DNA of 64,000 nt from Parasphingorhabdus sp. (GTDB lineage Bacteria > Pseudomonadota > Alphaproteobacteria > Sphingomonadales > Sphingomonadaceae), in NCBI GenBank assembly GCA_030373505.1, contig JAUCYS010000011.1, positions 44,214-108,213 on the forward strand, given 5' to 3'. Of the stretch, positions 34,861 to 43,625 are shown piece by piece. How positions within the stretch are numbered: the stretch's first letter is position 1; each line of letters starts with the position of its first letter. The notes beneath the pieces are model-generated. The model had not been told where the DNA came from. It saw only the letters and a list, made by a program, of their open reading frames with translations, and made no database searches. Position numbers and translations under genes: made by a program.

Positions 34861-36093
34861 GTGTCTGACTATCTCGAAGAAATGGACCATCTCGCTGACG
34901 CGGCCGATCCGACGACCGGCGATCTCGAGATCCAGAATTTCACGATCAACTTCGGTCCGCAGCATCCTGCGGCGCATGGCGTGCTGCGCATGGTGATGGA
35001 GCTCGACGGCGAGATCGTCGAACGGGTCGACCCGCATGTCGGCCTGCTCCACCGCGGCACCGAGAAACTGATCGAGCACAAGACCTATCTGCAGGCGCTG
35101 CCTTACTTTGACCGGCTGGATTACTGTTCACCGCTGGCGATGGAATATTCGTACGTGCTGGCGATCGAGAAATTGCTCGATCTCGAGGTGCCTTTGCGCG
35201 GCCAATATCTGCGGGTGTTGTTCGCCGAGCTGACCCGGATCTGCAACCATATGCTCAATCTCGGCGCGCATGTCATGGATGTCGGCGCGATGACGCCGAA
35301 TATCTGGGTGTTCGAGATTCGCGAACAGTGCCTGGAATTTTTCGAGCGGGCCAGCGGCGCCCGCATGCACAGCGCCTGGTTCCGGCCCGGCGGCGTCCAT
35401 CAGGATGTGCCGCTGAAGCTGCTCACCGATATTGCGGACTGGCTCGACGAATTCCCGACCCTGTTCGAGGATGCGATGAGCCTGGTGGTCGACAACCGCA
35501 TCTTCAAGCAGCGCAACGTCAATATCGCGACCGTGTCCAAGGACGATGCGGTGCGCTGGGGCTTTTCCGGTCCGGTGCTGCGCGGCAGCGGCGTCGCCTG
35601 GGACTTGCGCAAGTCGCAGCCTTATGATGTCTATGACCGGATGGAGTTTGACGTGCCGGTCGGCACCAGCGGCGACTGCTATGACCGGTTCATGGTGCGG
35701 GTCGAAGAAGTCCGCCAGAGCGCGAAGATCATGCGGCAGTGCCTGAACGAAATGCCCGACGGGCCGGTATCGTCGACCGACCGCAAGATCGTCCCGCCGA
35801 AGCGCGCCGAGATGAAGCAGTCGATGGAAGCGCTGATCCATCATTTCAAACTCTACACCGAGGGCTTCCACGTTCCGGCCGGCGAAGTCTATGTCGCGAC
35901 CGAAAGCCCGAAGGGCGAGTTCGGCGTCTATCTGGTCAGCGACGGCACCAACAAGCCCTATCGCTGCAAGATCCGGCCGACCGCGTTCTCGCATCTGCAG
36001 GCCATGGATTTTATGTGCAAGGGTCATATGCTGCCGGATGCCACCGCCATTTTGGGCGCGATCGATATTGTGTTCGGGGAGTGTGACCGGTGA
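34861..36093 (+). CDS. nuoD: NADH-quinone oxidoreductase subunit D
   Basis: 410 residues, 49-kDa subunit related to hydrogenase large subunits and forming the quinone pocket. Seen: [75 protein letters not shown] and the C-terminal [10 protein letters not shown] chose GTG at 34861, preceded by a strong GAAGGAG; an upstream in-frame ATG lies in repeat-derived sequence and does not match the family. Confidence 0.95.
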   Translation: MSDYLEEMDHLADAADPTTGDLEIQNFTINFGPQHPAAHGVLRMVMELDGEIVERVDPHVGLLHRGTEKLIEHKTYLQALPYFDRLDYCSPLAMEYSYVLAIEKLLDLEVPLRGQYLRVLFAELTRICNHMLNLGAHVMDVGAMTPNIWVFEIREQCLEFFERASGARMHSAWFRPGGVHQDVPLKLLTDIADWLDEFPTLFEDAMSLVVDNRIFKQRNVNIATVSKDDAVRWGFSGPVLRGSGVAWDLRKSQPYDVYDRMEFDVPVGTSGDCYDRFMVRVEEVRQSAKIMRQCLNEMPDGPVSSTDRKIVPPKRAEMKQSMEALIHHFKLYTEGFHVPAGEVYVATESPKGEFGVYLVSDGTNKPYRCKIRPTAFSHLQAMDFMCKGHMLPDATAILGAIDIVFGECDR

Positions 36094-36112
36094 TCTTGGA
36101 CAACTCACATAA

Positions 36113-36198
36113 CGTCATCGCGAGCGAAGCGAAGCAATCCAGAGCGGCGCTCGCAGACGCCCTGGATTGCCGTGTCGCTGCGCTCCTCGCAATGGCGG
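36113..36198. repeat. Interspersed palindromic repeat family D (nuoD-nuoE)
   Basis: Long imperfect palindrome: GCGAGCGAAGCGAAGCAATC on the left with GCAATCCAG at 36134-36142, CTGGATTGC at 36162-36170 and GCTGCGCTCCTCGCAATGG on the right. It resembles an element scattered in many proteobacterial genomes. Its right end leads into GGCGGGAG, which serves as the likely nuoE Shine-Dalgarno. Confidence 0.8.
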
Positions 36199-36208
36199 GA
36201 GACCGTTA

Positions 36209-36874
36209 ATGGCTGACGCACCAACCATCCCCGACGAACTCGAAACCCGTGCCAAATGGGGCGATTTTGCGTTTACGCCGGAAAATGAAAAGCTCGCCAA
36301 GTGGCAGATCGCGAAATATCCGGCTGGCCGCCAGAAATCGGCGGTCATGGCTTTGCTCGATATTGCCCAGCGCCAGGTTGGTGCGGAGACCAAGACGCAA
36401 GGCTGGCTGCCGGTGCCGGTGATCGAATATGTCGCTGCCTATCTCGATATGCCCTATATGCGGGCCTATGAGGTCGCGACCTTCTACACCATGTATAATC
36501 TCGCGCCGGTCGGCCGCTATCATGTGCAGGTCTGCGGCACCACGCCGTGCATGCTGCGCGGCAGCGACGATGTGATGGCGGCTTGCAAGAACAAGGGAAT
36601 GGCCAAGGGCAAGACCACACCGGACGGGCTGTTCACCCTGACCGAGGTCGAGTGCATGGGCAATTGCTCGAACGCGCCGATGGTCCAGATCAACGACGAC
36701 AATTACGAAGATCTCGACTATGATATCATGACCCGGATCCTCGAGGATCTGGCCGCGGGCAAGGAAATTCCTGTCGGTTCGCAGATCGGTCGCAAGACCA
36801 GCGAAGCCGAAGGCGGACCGACCAATCTGCAGGCGATGGTCGAGGAAAATCACGACTACAGGAACGAATGGTGA
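36209..36874 (+). CDS. nuoE: NADH-quinone oxidoreductase subunit E
   Basis: 221 residues, thioredoxin-fold 2Fe-2S (N1a) subunit of the NADH-dehydrogenase module. Seen: ALLDIAQRQVG, VATFYTMYNLAPVGRYHVQVC, then CGTTPCMLRGS and CMGNCSNAPMVQIND, which together give the four cysteine ligands. Start ATG 36209 with GGGAG upstream; the 14 extra codons upstream are repeat sequence. The C-terminal tail (after about 180) is longer than in E. coli. Confidence 0.95.
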   Translation: MADAPTIPDELETRAKWGDFAFTPENEKLAKWQIAKYPAGRQKSAVMALLDIAQRQVGAETKTQGWLPVPVIEYVAAYLDMPYMRAYEVATFYTMYNLAPVGRYHVQVCGTTPCMLRGSDDVMAACKNKGMAKGKTTPDGLFTLTEVECMGNCSNAPMVQINDDNYEDLDYDIMTRILEDLAAGKEIPVGSQIGRKTSEAEGGPTNLQAMVEENHDYRNEW

Positions 36875-36891
36875 TGGGTTTTTCATTTTTT

Positions 36892-37028
36892 CCTCCCTGT
36901 GCGAAGCATGGGGAGGTGGCAGTCCGCAGGACTGACGGAGGGGCGACGACGCAAGCTGCCCTCTGCGGGATTTACCCTTCCACCACGCTTCGCGCGGTCC
37001 CCCTCCCCGTTGCTGCGCACCAGGGAGG
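36892..37028. repeat. Interspersed palindromic repeat family A, copy 1 (nuoE to microprotein)
   Basis: About 137 bp bounded by CCTCCCTG and CAGGGAGG (perfect 8-bp inverted ends). Each end forms its own hairpin (CCTCCC...GGGGAGG and CCTCCCC...GGGAGG). Sister copies lie at 40583 and 42310. The right end CAGGGAGGATATTA places a near-perfect Shine-Dalgarno before the following ATG. Confidence 0.88.
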
Positions 37029-37039
37029 ATATTAATGCC

Positions 37040-37132
37040 ATGCTGTTCGACGGATATGCAGGCTGGCTCGCGCTCGCGGTGGTTGCCATTGGCATCATCG
37101 GCGGGATCATGGGCCGCTGGAGGAAAAAATAA
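37040..37132 (+). CDS. 30-residue single-pass membrane microprotein between nuoE and nuoF
   Basis: The reading frame encodes [20 protein letters not shown] followed by [10 protein letters not shown]. It has a short acidic start, one hydrophobic helix (about residues 8-25) and a basic end, typical of a single-pass inner-membrane peptide with the basic end cytoplasmic. AGGGAGG lies 11 nt upstream, and its TAA overlaps the nuoF ATG (TAATG), so translation is coupled to nuoF. No known complex I subunit fits. Placement suggests an assembly or accessory peptide; this is inference. Confidence is moderate because the gene is so short. Confidence 0.65.
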   Translation: MLFDGYAGWLALAVVAIGIIGGIMGRWRKK

Positions 37133-38466
37133 TGGCGTTTGATTTTCTCCAGGACAAGGACCGGATCTTCACCAATGTCTACGGTTTCCAGTCATGGGAC
37201 CTGAAGGCAGCGCAGAAGCGTGGCGACTGGGACAAGACCGCCGACATCATCAAGCGCGGCAATGACAAGATCATCGAGGAAATGAAGGCCAGCGGCCTGC
37301 GTGGCCGCGGCGGGGCGGGCTTTCCGACCGGTCTGAAATGGTCGTTCATGCCGAAGGAAGCGCCGAAGGACAGCCAGGGCAATCCGCGGCCGAGTTTCCT
37401 CGTCATCAATGCCGATGAATCCGAGCCGGGTTCGTGCAAGGACCGCGAAATCCTGCGCAACGATCCGCACAAGCTGATCGAGGGCGCGCTGATCGCCGGT
37501 TTCGCGATGCGCGCGCGGGCGGCCTATATCTATATCCGCGGCGAATATATTTTTGAAGCCAAGGTCATGGAGGCGGCCGTCAAGGAAGCCTATGACGCTG
37601 GGCTGCTCGGCAAGAATGCCGCCAAGTCCGGCTATGATTTCGATGTCTTCATCCATCGCGGTGCCGGCGCCTATATCTGCGGCGAGGAAACCGCGATGAT
37701 CGAGAGCCTCGAGGGCAAGAAGGGCCAGCCGCGGCTGAAACCGCCATTCCCTGCCGGGGCCGGTCTCTATGGCTGCCCGACGACGGTCAACAATGTCGAA
37801 TCGATCGCGGTCGTGCCGACGATCCTGCGGCGCGGTGCGGCCTGGTTCGCGAGCTTTGGCCGCGAGAATAACCACGGCACGAAGCTGTTCCAGGTGTCCG
37901 GCCATGTCGAGAAGCCGGCGGTGTTTGAAGAAGCGATGTCGATCCCGTTCAGGGACATGATCGAGAAACATTGCGGCGGCATCACTGGCGGCTGGGACAA
38001 TCTGCTGGCGGTAATTCCGGGCGGTTCCTCGGTGCCTTTGGTGCCGGCCGAGCAGATCATGGATGCGCCGATGGACTTTGACGGGCTCAAGGATCTCGGC
38101 TCCGGTCTCGGCACCGCTGCGGTGATCGTGATGGACAAGTCGACCGATATCGTGCGCGCCATTTCGCGGCTGAGCTATTTCTACAAGCATGAAAGCTGCG
38201 GCCAGTGCACGCCGTGCCGCGAAGGCACCGGCTGGATGTGGCGGGTGATGGAGAAGATGCGCGACGGCGATGCCGATATCGAGGATATCGACACGCTTTA
38301 CGAAGTGACCAAGCAGGTCGAGGGGCACACCATCTGCGCGCTCGGCGATGCGGCCGCCTGGCCGATCCAGGGGCTGATCCGGCACTTCCGGCCAGAGATG
38401 GAGCGGCGGATTCGCGAGCATAAGGGTGATCAGTTGACGCCCGACGTAATGGAGGCTGCGGAGTAG
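37132..38466 (+). CDS. nuoF: NADH-quinone oxidoreductase subunit F
   Basis: 444 residues, binds NADH, FMN and the N3 4Fe-4S cluster. Seen: [19 protein letters not shown] (NADH glycine-rich loop), [15 protein letters not shown] (FMN), [20 protein letters not shown], and the cluster motif [11 protein letters not shown] with a later cysteine in [13 protein letters not shown]. The start overlaps the stop of the preceding microprotein gene. nuoG begins 2 bp after its stop. Confidence 0.96.
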   Translation: MAFDFLQDKDRIFTNVYGFQSWDLKAAQKRGDWDKTADIIKRGNDKIIEEMKASGLRGRGGAGFPTGLKWSFMPKEAPKDSQGNPRPSFLVINADESEPGSCKDREILRNDPHKLIEGALIAGFAMRARAAYIYIRGEYIFEAKVMEAAVKEAYDAGLLGKNAAKSGYDFDVFIHRGAGAYICGEETAMIESLEGKKGQPRLKPPFPAGAGLYGCPTTVNNVESIAVVPTILRRGAAWFASFGRENNHGTKLFQVSGHVEKPAVFEEAMSIPFRDMIEKHCGGITGGWDNLLAVIPGGSSVPLVPAEQIMDAPMDFDGLKDLGSGLGTAAVIVMDKSTDIVRAISRLSYFYKHESCGQCTPCREGTGWMWRVMEKMRDGDADIEDIDTLYEVTKQVEGHTICALGDAAAWPIQGLIRHFRPEMERRIREHKGDQLTPDVMEAAE

Positions 38467-38468
38467 TT

Positions 38469-40484
38469 ATGCCTAAAGTCACCGTAGATGGCATCGAAAT
38501 TGAAGTGCCGCAGGGCGCGACCGTGCTGCAGGCTGCCGAGCTTGCCGGCAAGGAAATCCCGCGCTTCTGCTACCACGAGCGGCTGAGCATTGCCGGCAAT
38601 TGCCGGATGTGTCTGGTCGAGGTCAAGCCGGGACCACCGAAGCCGCAGGCGAGCTGTGCCTTGCCGGCTGCCGAAGGACAGGAGATCCGCACCGACAGCG
38701 AGATGGTCAAGAAGGCGCGCGAGGGCGTCATGGAATTTCTGCTGATCAACCATCCGCTTGATTGCCCGATCTGCGACCAGGGCGGCGAGTGCGACCTGCA
38801 GGACCAGGCGATGGCCTATGGCAAGGGCGGCTCGCGCTACGAGGAAAACAAGCGCGCGGTCACCGAGAAATATATGGGTCCGGTGATCAAGACTGCGATG
38901 ACCCGCTGCATCCACTGCACGCGCTGCGTACGCTTTGCCGAGGAAGTCGCCGGCGTCGAGGAAATTGGCGCGGTTGGTCGCGGCGAGAGCATGCAGATCA
39001 CTTCCTATCTCGAAGGCGCGGTGCACAGCGAGCTGAGTGGCAATGTCGTCGATCTGTGCCCGGTCGGCGCGCTGACCAGCAAGCCTTATGCGTTCGAAGC
39101 GCGGCCCTGGGAACTGACCAAGACGCTCGGCATCGACGTGATGGACGGGGTCGGCACCAATATCCGGATCGATTCGCGCGGCCGCGAAGTGCTGCGCGCG
39201 CTGCCGCGGGTCAATGACGATGTGAACGAGGAATGGGCGACCGACAAGACCCGCCATGCGATTGATGGCCTGATGAAGCGCCGGCTCGACAAGCCTTATG
39301 TGCGCCGCAACGGCAAGCTGGAAGCCGCGACCTGGAACGAGGCGTTTCAGGCGATTGCCGATGTGGGTGCCGGCAGCTCGGTTGCTGCGATCGCCGGTGA
39401 TCTGGTCGATTGCGAAACCATGTATGCGGCGAAAAAGCTGCTGAAATCAATGGGATCGGAGATGCTGGAAGGCCGTCAGACCGGGCTTTCCTACGATGTC
39501 AGCAATCTGGCTGCAGTGAATTTCAACAGCACCATCGCGGGAATAGAGGAAGCGGATGTGATCCTGCTGGTCTCGACCAATCCGCGCTGGGAAGCGTCGC
39601 TGGTCAATACCCGCATCCGCAAGGCTGTGCGCAAGGGCGGAGCGAAGGTGTTCGGTATCGGACCCGAAGCAGACCAGACCTATCCGGTCGAATGGCTGGG
39701 CGACGACATGGGCCTGCTTGGCAAATTGCCCAAGGCCCTGACCGAGGCACTGAAAGGCGCCGAGCGGCCCGCGATCATTCTCGGCGGCGGCGCGCTCAGC
39801 ATCGACGGCGCGCATGGCGCGGCGCTCAAGCTGGCAAGCAAGTTCAAGCTGGTTCGCGATGGCTGGAACGGTTTCAATGTCCTGCATGTCGGCGCCTCGC
39901 GCACCGGCGGGCTGATGCTCGGCTATGCCCATGATGGCGGAATCCGGGCGATTGCGGAAAAGAAACCGAAATTGCTGTTCGCGCTGGGCGCTGACGAAAT
40001 GGATTACGGACTGTTCAGCGACAGTTTCAAGGTGTTCATCGGCCATCATGGCGATGCCGGCGCGCATGCGGCAGATGTGATCCTGCCGGCTGCGGCCTAT
40101 ACCGAGAAAAACGGCACCTATGTCAATCTTGAAGGCCGGGTGCAGCGGTCCAACAAGGCGATTTTTGCGCCGGGCGATGCGCGCGAGGACTGGAGCATCC
40201 TGCGGGCGCTGTCCGACGTGCTTGGCAAGACACTGCCGTTTGACAGTTTCGAGGAATTGCGCATGAAAATGTCGCTGGACCATCCCGAACTGGCCGAAAC
40301 GGGCCTGGTGACCTTTGACTGGGCGCCACCCAAGGGCCTGTCCAGCGCACCGACGGGGCAGGGCGTCCATCCGATCAAGGATTTCTATCTGACCAACAGC
40401 ATCGCCCGCGCGAGCGCGACGATGCAGCGCTGCTCGGCGGAACTGCTGCACGCCGATGACGAGATGATGGAGGCGGCGGAATGA
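38469..40484 (+). CDS. nuoG: NADH-quinone oxidoreductase subunit G
   Basis: 671 residues, the largest iron-sulfur subunit. N-terminal 2Fe-2S ferredoxin domain (CYHERLSIAGNCRMCLVEV), then CPICDQGGECDLQDQAM (4Fe-4S with His-region ligand) and CIHCTRCVRFAEEV plus VVDLCPVGALTSKP, then a molybdopterin-oxidoreductase-like domain without obvious cofactor site. Length is typical of alphaproteobacteria. Followed by two repeats (B copy 2, A copy 2) before nuoH. Confidence 0.95.
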   Translation: MPKVTVDGIEIEVPQGATVLQAAELAGKEIPRFCYHERLSIAGNCRMCLVEVKPGPPKPQASCALPAAEGQEIRTDSEMVKKAREGVMEFLLINHPLDCPICDQGGECDLQDQAMAYGKGGSRYEENKRAVTEKYMGPVIKTAMTRCIHCTRCVRFAEEVAGVEEIGAVGRGESMQITSYLEGAVHSELSGNVVDLCPVGALTSKPYAFEARPWELTKTLGIDVMDGVGTNIRIDSRGREVLRALPRVNDDVNEEWATDKTRHAIDGLMKRRLDKPYVRRNGKLEAATWNEAFQAIADVGAGSSVAAIAGDLVDCETMYAAKKLLKSMGSEMLEGRQTGLSYDVSNLAAVNFNSTIAGIEEADVILLVSTNPRWEASLVNTRIRKAVRKGGAKVFGIGPEADQTYPVEWLGDDMGLLGKLPKALTEALKGAERPAIILGGGALSIDGAHGAALKLASKFKLVRDGWNGFNVLHVGASRTGGLMLGYAHDGGIRAIAEKKPKLLFALGADEMDYGLFSDSFKVFIGHHGDAGAHAADVILPAAAYTEKNGTYVNLEGRVQRSNKAIFAPGDAREDWSILRALSDVLGKTLPFDSFEELRMKMSLDHPELAETGLVTFDWAPPKGLSSAPTGQGVHPIKDFYLTNSIARASATMQRCSAELLHADDEMMEAAE

Positions 40485-40498
40485 TGATGACCAAACTG

Positions 40499-40566
40499 CC
40501 GTTCGTCCTGTCGAAGGACAGCCTGCGCGCGCACCGTTCATACTTCGACAAGCTCAGCACGAACGG
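40499..40566. repeat. Interspersed palindromic repeat family B, copy 2 (nuoG-nuoH)
   Basis: Ends CCGTTCGT and ACGAACGG form a perfect 8-bp inverted repeat; inside, CCTGTCGAAGGA and TTCGACAAGCTCAGC match copies 1, 3 and 4. It lies 17 bp before the family A copy 2, making a composite 227-bp spacer. Confidence 0.85.
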
Positions 40567-40582
40567 TGCTCCTGTCTTTTTT

Positions 40583-40725
40583 CCTCCTTGTGCGAAGCAC
40601 GGGGAGGGGGACCGCGAAGCGGTGGAGGGGCCACGCGCTATCCTTACTGCGTTCGGCCCCTCCGTCACGCGCCTGCGCCAGGGCTTCGGCGCGCGCCACC
40701 TCCCCATTGCTGCGCAACAGGGAGG
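40583..40725. repeat. Interspersed palindromic repeat family A, copy 2 (nuoG-nuoH)
   Basis: 143 bp from CCTCCTTG to CAGGGAGG with the same hairpin arms as copies 1 and 3 (GTGCGAAGCACGGGGAGG on the left; CCTCCCCATTGCTGCGCAAC on the right). The right end AGGGAGG is seven bases before the nuoH ATG and is its evident Shine-Dalgarno. Confidence 0.88.
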
Positions 40726-40732
40726 ATATTAG

Positions 40733-41773
40733 ATGACCGAATATCTCCAAACCCTTATCGGCTATGAAGCCGGCTGGTTTGTCGGCACGCTGGCACTGAT
40801 TCTGCTGATCGCCTTGCCGCTGATGCTCGCGGTGGCGATGATCATCTATGCCGATCGCAAGATCTGGGCAGCGATGGCGCTGCGCAAGGGGCCGAATGTC
40901 GTTGGTCCCTTTGGTCTGCTGCAGAGCTTTGCCGATGGCCTGAAAGTGTTCCTGCAGGAAACGATCATTCCCTCGGGCGCCAACAAGGGCCTGTTCCTGC
41001 TCGCGCCGATTATCACATTCTCCGTGGCGCTGCTCGCCTGGGCGGTGATTCCGTTTGGCGAGAATATGGTGCTGGCCAATATCAATATCGGTCTGCTCTA
41101 CATTCTCGCGGTCAGCTCGCTCGGCGTTTATGGCGTGGTCATTGCCGGCTGGGCCAGCAACTCGAAATATCCCTTCTTTTCGGCGATGCGCGCTGCCGCG
41201 CAGATGATCAGCTACGAAGTCTCGATCGGCTTCATCATCATTTCGGTGGTGCTGTTCGCCGGCAGTTTCAATCTGCAGGACATCATCATCGGCCAGAAGT
41301 CACATCTGCTCGGGATCAACGCTTATGGCATCAACCCGCTGCTGTTCCCGATGGCGGTGATGTTCCTGATCTCCTCGCTCGCCGAAACCGCGCGCACCCC
41401 GTTCGATCTGACCGAGGCGGAGAGCGAGCTGGTCGCCGGCTACCAGACCGAATATTCGTCGATGGCCTTTGCGCTGTTCTGGCTCGGCGAATATGCCAAT
41501 GTGCTGCTGATGTGCACGCTCAACGCGATCCTGTTCTGGGGTGGCTGGCTGCCGCCGATCGACTGGGCACCGCTGTACATGGTACCGGGCATCATCTGGC
41601 TGTTCGCCAAGATATTCTTTTTCTTCTTCATCTTCAGCTGGGTCAAGGCGACGGTACCGCGCTACCGTTATGACCAGCTGATGCGCCTCGGCTGGAAGAT
41701 ATTCCTGCCGGTCTCGCTGTTCTGGGTGTTCCTGGTCAGCGGCTTCCTAATGCTAACAAGGTACGCTGCATGA
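40733..41773 (+). CDS. nuoH: NADH-quinone oxidoreductase subunit H
   Basis: 346 residues, about eight membrane helices, links the quinone site to the proton-pumping arm. Seen: [62 protein letters not shown], and the conserved acidic loop [20 protein letters not shown] (quinone cavity). The ATG follows an AGGGAGG carried by repeat A copy 2. Its end overlaps nuoI by four bases (ATGA). Confidence 0.96.
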   Translation: MTEYLQTLIGYEAGWFVGTLALILLIALPLMLAVAMIIYADRKIWAAMALRKGPNVVGPFGLLQSFADGLKVFLQETIIPSGANKGLFLLAPIITFSVALLAWAVIPFGENMVLANINIGLLYILAVSSLGVYGVVIAGWASNSKYPFFSAMRAAAQMISYEVSIGFIIISVVLFAGSFNLQDIIIGQKSHLLGINAYGINPLLFPMAVMFLISSLAETARTPFDLTEAESELVAGYQTEYSSMAFALFWLGEYANVLLMCTLNAILFWGGWLPPIDWAPLYMVPGIIWLFAKIFFFFFIFSWVKATVPRYRYDQLMRLGWKIFLPVSLFWVFLVSGFLMLTRYAA

Positions 41774-42255
41774 GTATCGCACAAACCATCAAGGCCTTCA
41801 CCCTGTTCGAATTTATCGGCGCGCATATGCTGACGCTGAAATATTTCTTCAAGGCGAAGAAGACGATCAACTATCCCTACGAAAAGAACCCGATTTCGCC
41901 GCGGTTCCGGGGCGAGCATGCGCTGCGCCGCTATCCCAATGGCGAGGAACGCTGCATCGCCTGCAAGCTGTGCGAAGCGGTCTGCCCGGCGCTGGCGATC
42001 ACGATCGAGGCGGAGCCGCGCGAGGACGGCTCGCGCCGCACCACGCGCTATGACATCGACATGACCAAGTGCATCTATTGCGGTTTCTGCCAAGAAGCCT
42101 GCCCGGTCGATGCCATCGTCGAGGGGCCGAATTTCGAATATGCGACGGAAACGCGCGAAGAGCTGATCTACGACAAGTCGAAGCTGCTCGAAAATGGTGA
42201 CAAATGGGAGCGGGCAATCGCGGCAAACCTTGCCGCCGATGCGCCCTATCGGTAA
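41770..42255 (+). CDS. nuoI: NADH-quinone oxidoreductase subunit I
   Basis: 161 residues carrying two 4Fe-4S clusters (N6a/N6b): [12 protein letters not shown] and [13 protein letters not shown] are the two CxxCxxCxxxCP motifs. The N-terminal helix [19 protein letters not shown] contacts the membrane arm. ATG at 41770 overlaps the nuoH TGA. A family A repeat follows. Confidence 0.96.
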   Translation: MSIAQTIKAFTLFEFIGAHMLTLKYFFKAKKTINYPYEKNPISPRFRGEHALRRYPNGEERCIACKLCEAVCPALAITIEAEPREDGSRRTTRYDIDMTKCIYCGFCQEACPVDAIVEGPNFEYATETREELIYDKSKLLENGDKWERAIAANLAADAPYR

Positions 42256-42309
42256 GGCGGCTGACATGATTCAGATGCGGAAAAATGTGCGAAAATACGC
42301 TGAACTTTT

Positions 42310-42438
42310 CCTCCCTGTGCGGAGCATGGGGAGGGGGACCGACCGAAGGTTGGTGGAGGGGGCATCGCGCCTCGCTGCGTTCGGCCCCTCCGTCGCGCCG
42401 TCGGCGCGCCACCTCCCCGAAGCTGCGCTTCAGGGAGG
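42310..42438. repeat. Interspersed palindromic repeat family A, copy 3 (nuoI-nuoJ)
   Basis: 129 bp from CCTCCCTG to CAGGGAGG, with the GTGCGGAGCATGGGGAGGG and CCTCCCCGAAGCTGCGCTTC arms of family A. Its AGGGAGG end lies nine bases before the nuoJ ATG at 42448. Confidence 0.88.
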
Positions 42439-42447
42439 ATGTGCCTG

Positions 42448-43059
42448 ATGCAAATCTTCGCTTTCTATCTTTTTGCCGCCATCGTGCTGGCCAGCGGTGC
42501 GTTCTGCATTTTTGCGCGTAACCCGGTACACAGCGTCTTGTGGCTGATCCTGGCCTTTTTCAACGCGGCGGGCCTGATGGTGCTGGTCGGGGCCGAATTT
42601 ATCGCGGCGCTGCTGGTGATCGTCTATGTCGGTGCCGTGGCGGTCCTGTTCCTGTTTGTCGTGATGATGCTAGATATCGATTTTGCCGAGCTTCGGGCCG
42701 GCTTCATGAAGAATCTGCCGCTTGGCCTGCTGCTGGCTCTGGTCCTAGTGGTCGAGATCATCTTCGGCGTTGGTGCATGGCAGTCGTCGGGCATGGGCGA
42801 GGCAACCGCGGCGGTCGGACCGCCGGCCGGCGCGCCGTCCAATATCGAGCAGCTTGGTGCCTTGCTCTACACCAAATATGTCTTCCTGTTCGAGGCCGCA
42901 GGCATGATCCTGCTGGTCGCGATGGTCGGCGCGATCGTGCTGACGCACCGCGCCCGCGGCGGTGTCCGCAGACAGAATATCGCCGACCAGGTCGCTCGCC
43001 GGCCAGAGGATTCGACGCGCAACACGCAGCCGGAAGTCGGCAAGGGAGTCGAGCTATGA
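42448..43059 (+). CDS. nuoJ: NADH-quinone oxidoreductase subunit J
   Basis: 203 residues, five membrane helices. Seen: NPVHSVLWLILAFFNAAGLMV, GAEFIAALLVIVYVGAVAVLFL and VVMMLDIDFAELR, the conserved block with the pi-bulge helix TM3. The C-terminal tail (HRARGGVRRQNIADQVARRP) is cytoplasmic. I preferred ATG 42448 over ATG 42439 because the latter lies inside the Shine-Dalgarno AGGGAGGATG. Confidence 0.94.
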   Translation: MQIFAFYLFAAIVLASGAFCIFARNPVHSVLWLILAFFNAAGLMVLVGAEFIAALLVIVYVGAVAVLFLFVVMMLDIDFAELRAGFMKNLPLGLLLALVLVVEIIFGVGAWQSSGMGEATAAVGPPAGAPSNIEQLGALLYTKYVFLFEAAGMILLVAMVGAIVLTHRARGGVRRQNIADQVARRPEDSTRNTQPEVGKGVEL

Positions 43060-43083
43060 TGCAATACTCATCGACCCCAATCG

Positions 43084-43170
43084 CCGTTCGTCCTGAGCCC
43101 GTCGAAGGACTTGTTCCGTCAGAGCGCCGTTCTGCCGATGGATGTGCTTCGACAGGCTCAGCACGAACGG
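43084..43170. repeat. Interspersed palindromic repeat family B, copy 3 (nuoJ-nuoK)
   Basis: Ends CCGTTCGT (43084-43091) and ACGAACGG (43163-43170) are perfect inverted repeats; inner CCTGAGCCCGTCGAAGGAC and GCTTCGACAGGCTCAGC pair almost fully. It is 87 bp, with a longer central loop than copies 1, 2 and 4. Confidence 0.87.
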
Positions 43171-43210
43171 ACAAAATCTCGGCTATCTATTCAACAGCGG
43201 GGGAGATGTC

Positions 43211-43516
43211 ATGATTGGCATTGAACATTATCTGGTGGTCAGCTCGATCCTGTTCGTGATGGGCATGCTGGGTATTTTCCTGAACCGGAAGAATATCATC
43301 ATCATCCTGATGGCGATCGAACTGATCCTGCTGGCCGTGAACCTCAATTTCGTCGCGTTCAGCGCCTTTATCGGCGACATGACCGGACAGGTGTTCGCGA
43401 TGTTCATCCTGACCGTGGCCGCCGGCGAGGCCGCCATCGGTCTCGCGATACTCGTGATCTATTTCCGTCAGCGCGGCACCATTGCCGTTGATGATGTCAA
43501 CCGGATGAAGGGGTGA
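43211..43516 (+). CDS. nuoK: NADH-quinone oxidoreductase subunit K
   Basis: 101 residues, three membrane helices, MrpC-related. Seen: [21 protein letters not shown] (conserved membrane Glu in AIELIL), [13 protein letters not shown], and [21 protein letters not shown] (second conserved Glu). ATG at 43211, preceded by GGGGGAG; the upstream in-frame stretch is repeat B sequence. Confidence 0.95.
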   Translation: MIGIEHYLVVSSILFVMGMLGIFLNRKNIIIILMAIELILLAVNLNFVAFSAFIGDMTGQVFAMFILTVAAGEAAIGLAILVIYFRQRGTIAVDDVNRMKG

Positions 43517-43537
43517 GCATGCGTTCGTCTAAAAATA

Positions 43538-43611
43538 CCGTTCGCCCTGAGCCTGTCGGCGGGCAGACCCAGCGCACGCCGCTCCAGTTTCGACAAGCTC
43601 AGCACGAACGG
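43538..43611. repeat. Interspersed palindromic repeat family B, copy 4 (nuoK-nuoL)
   Basis: CCGTTCGC at the left and CGAACGG at the right with CCTGAGCCTGTCGG and TTCGACAAGCTCAGC inside. The left inner arm is partly degenerate (CGGCGG replaces CGAAGG). Confidence 0.82.
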
Positions 43612-43625
43612 CTCCGGGGGTAAGC

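Noticed and set aside
36892..42438. Insertion sequences in the nuo operon
   Set aside because: Elements are 70-145 bp, have no transposase and no clear target duplications; they are REP/MITE-like at most.
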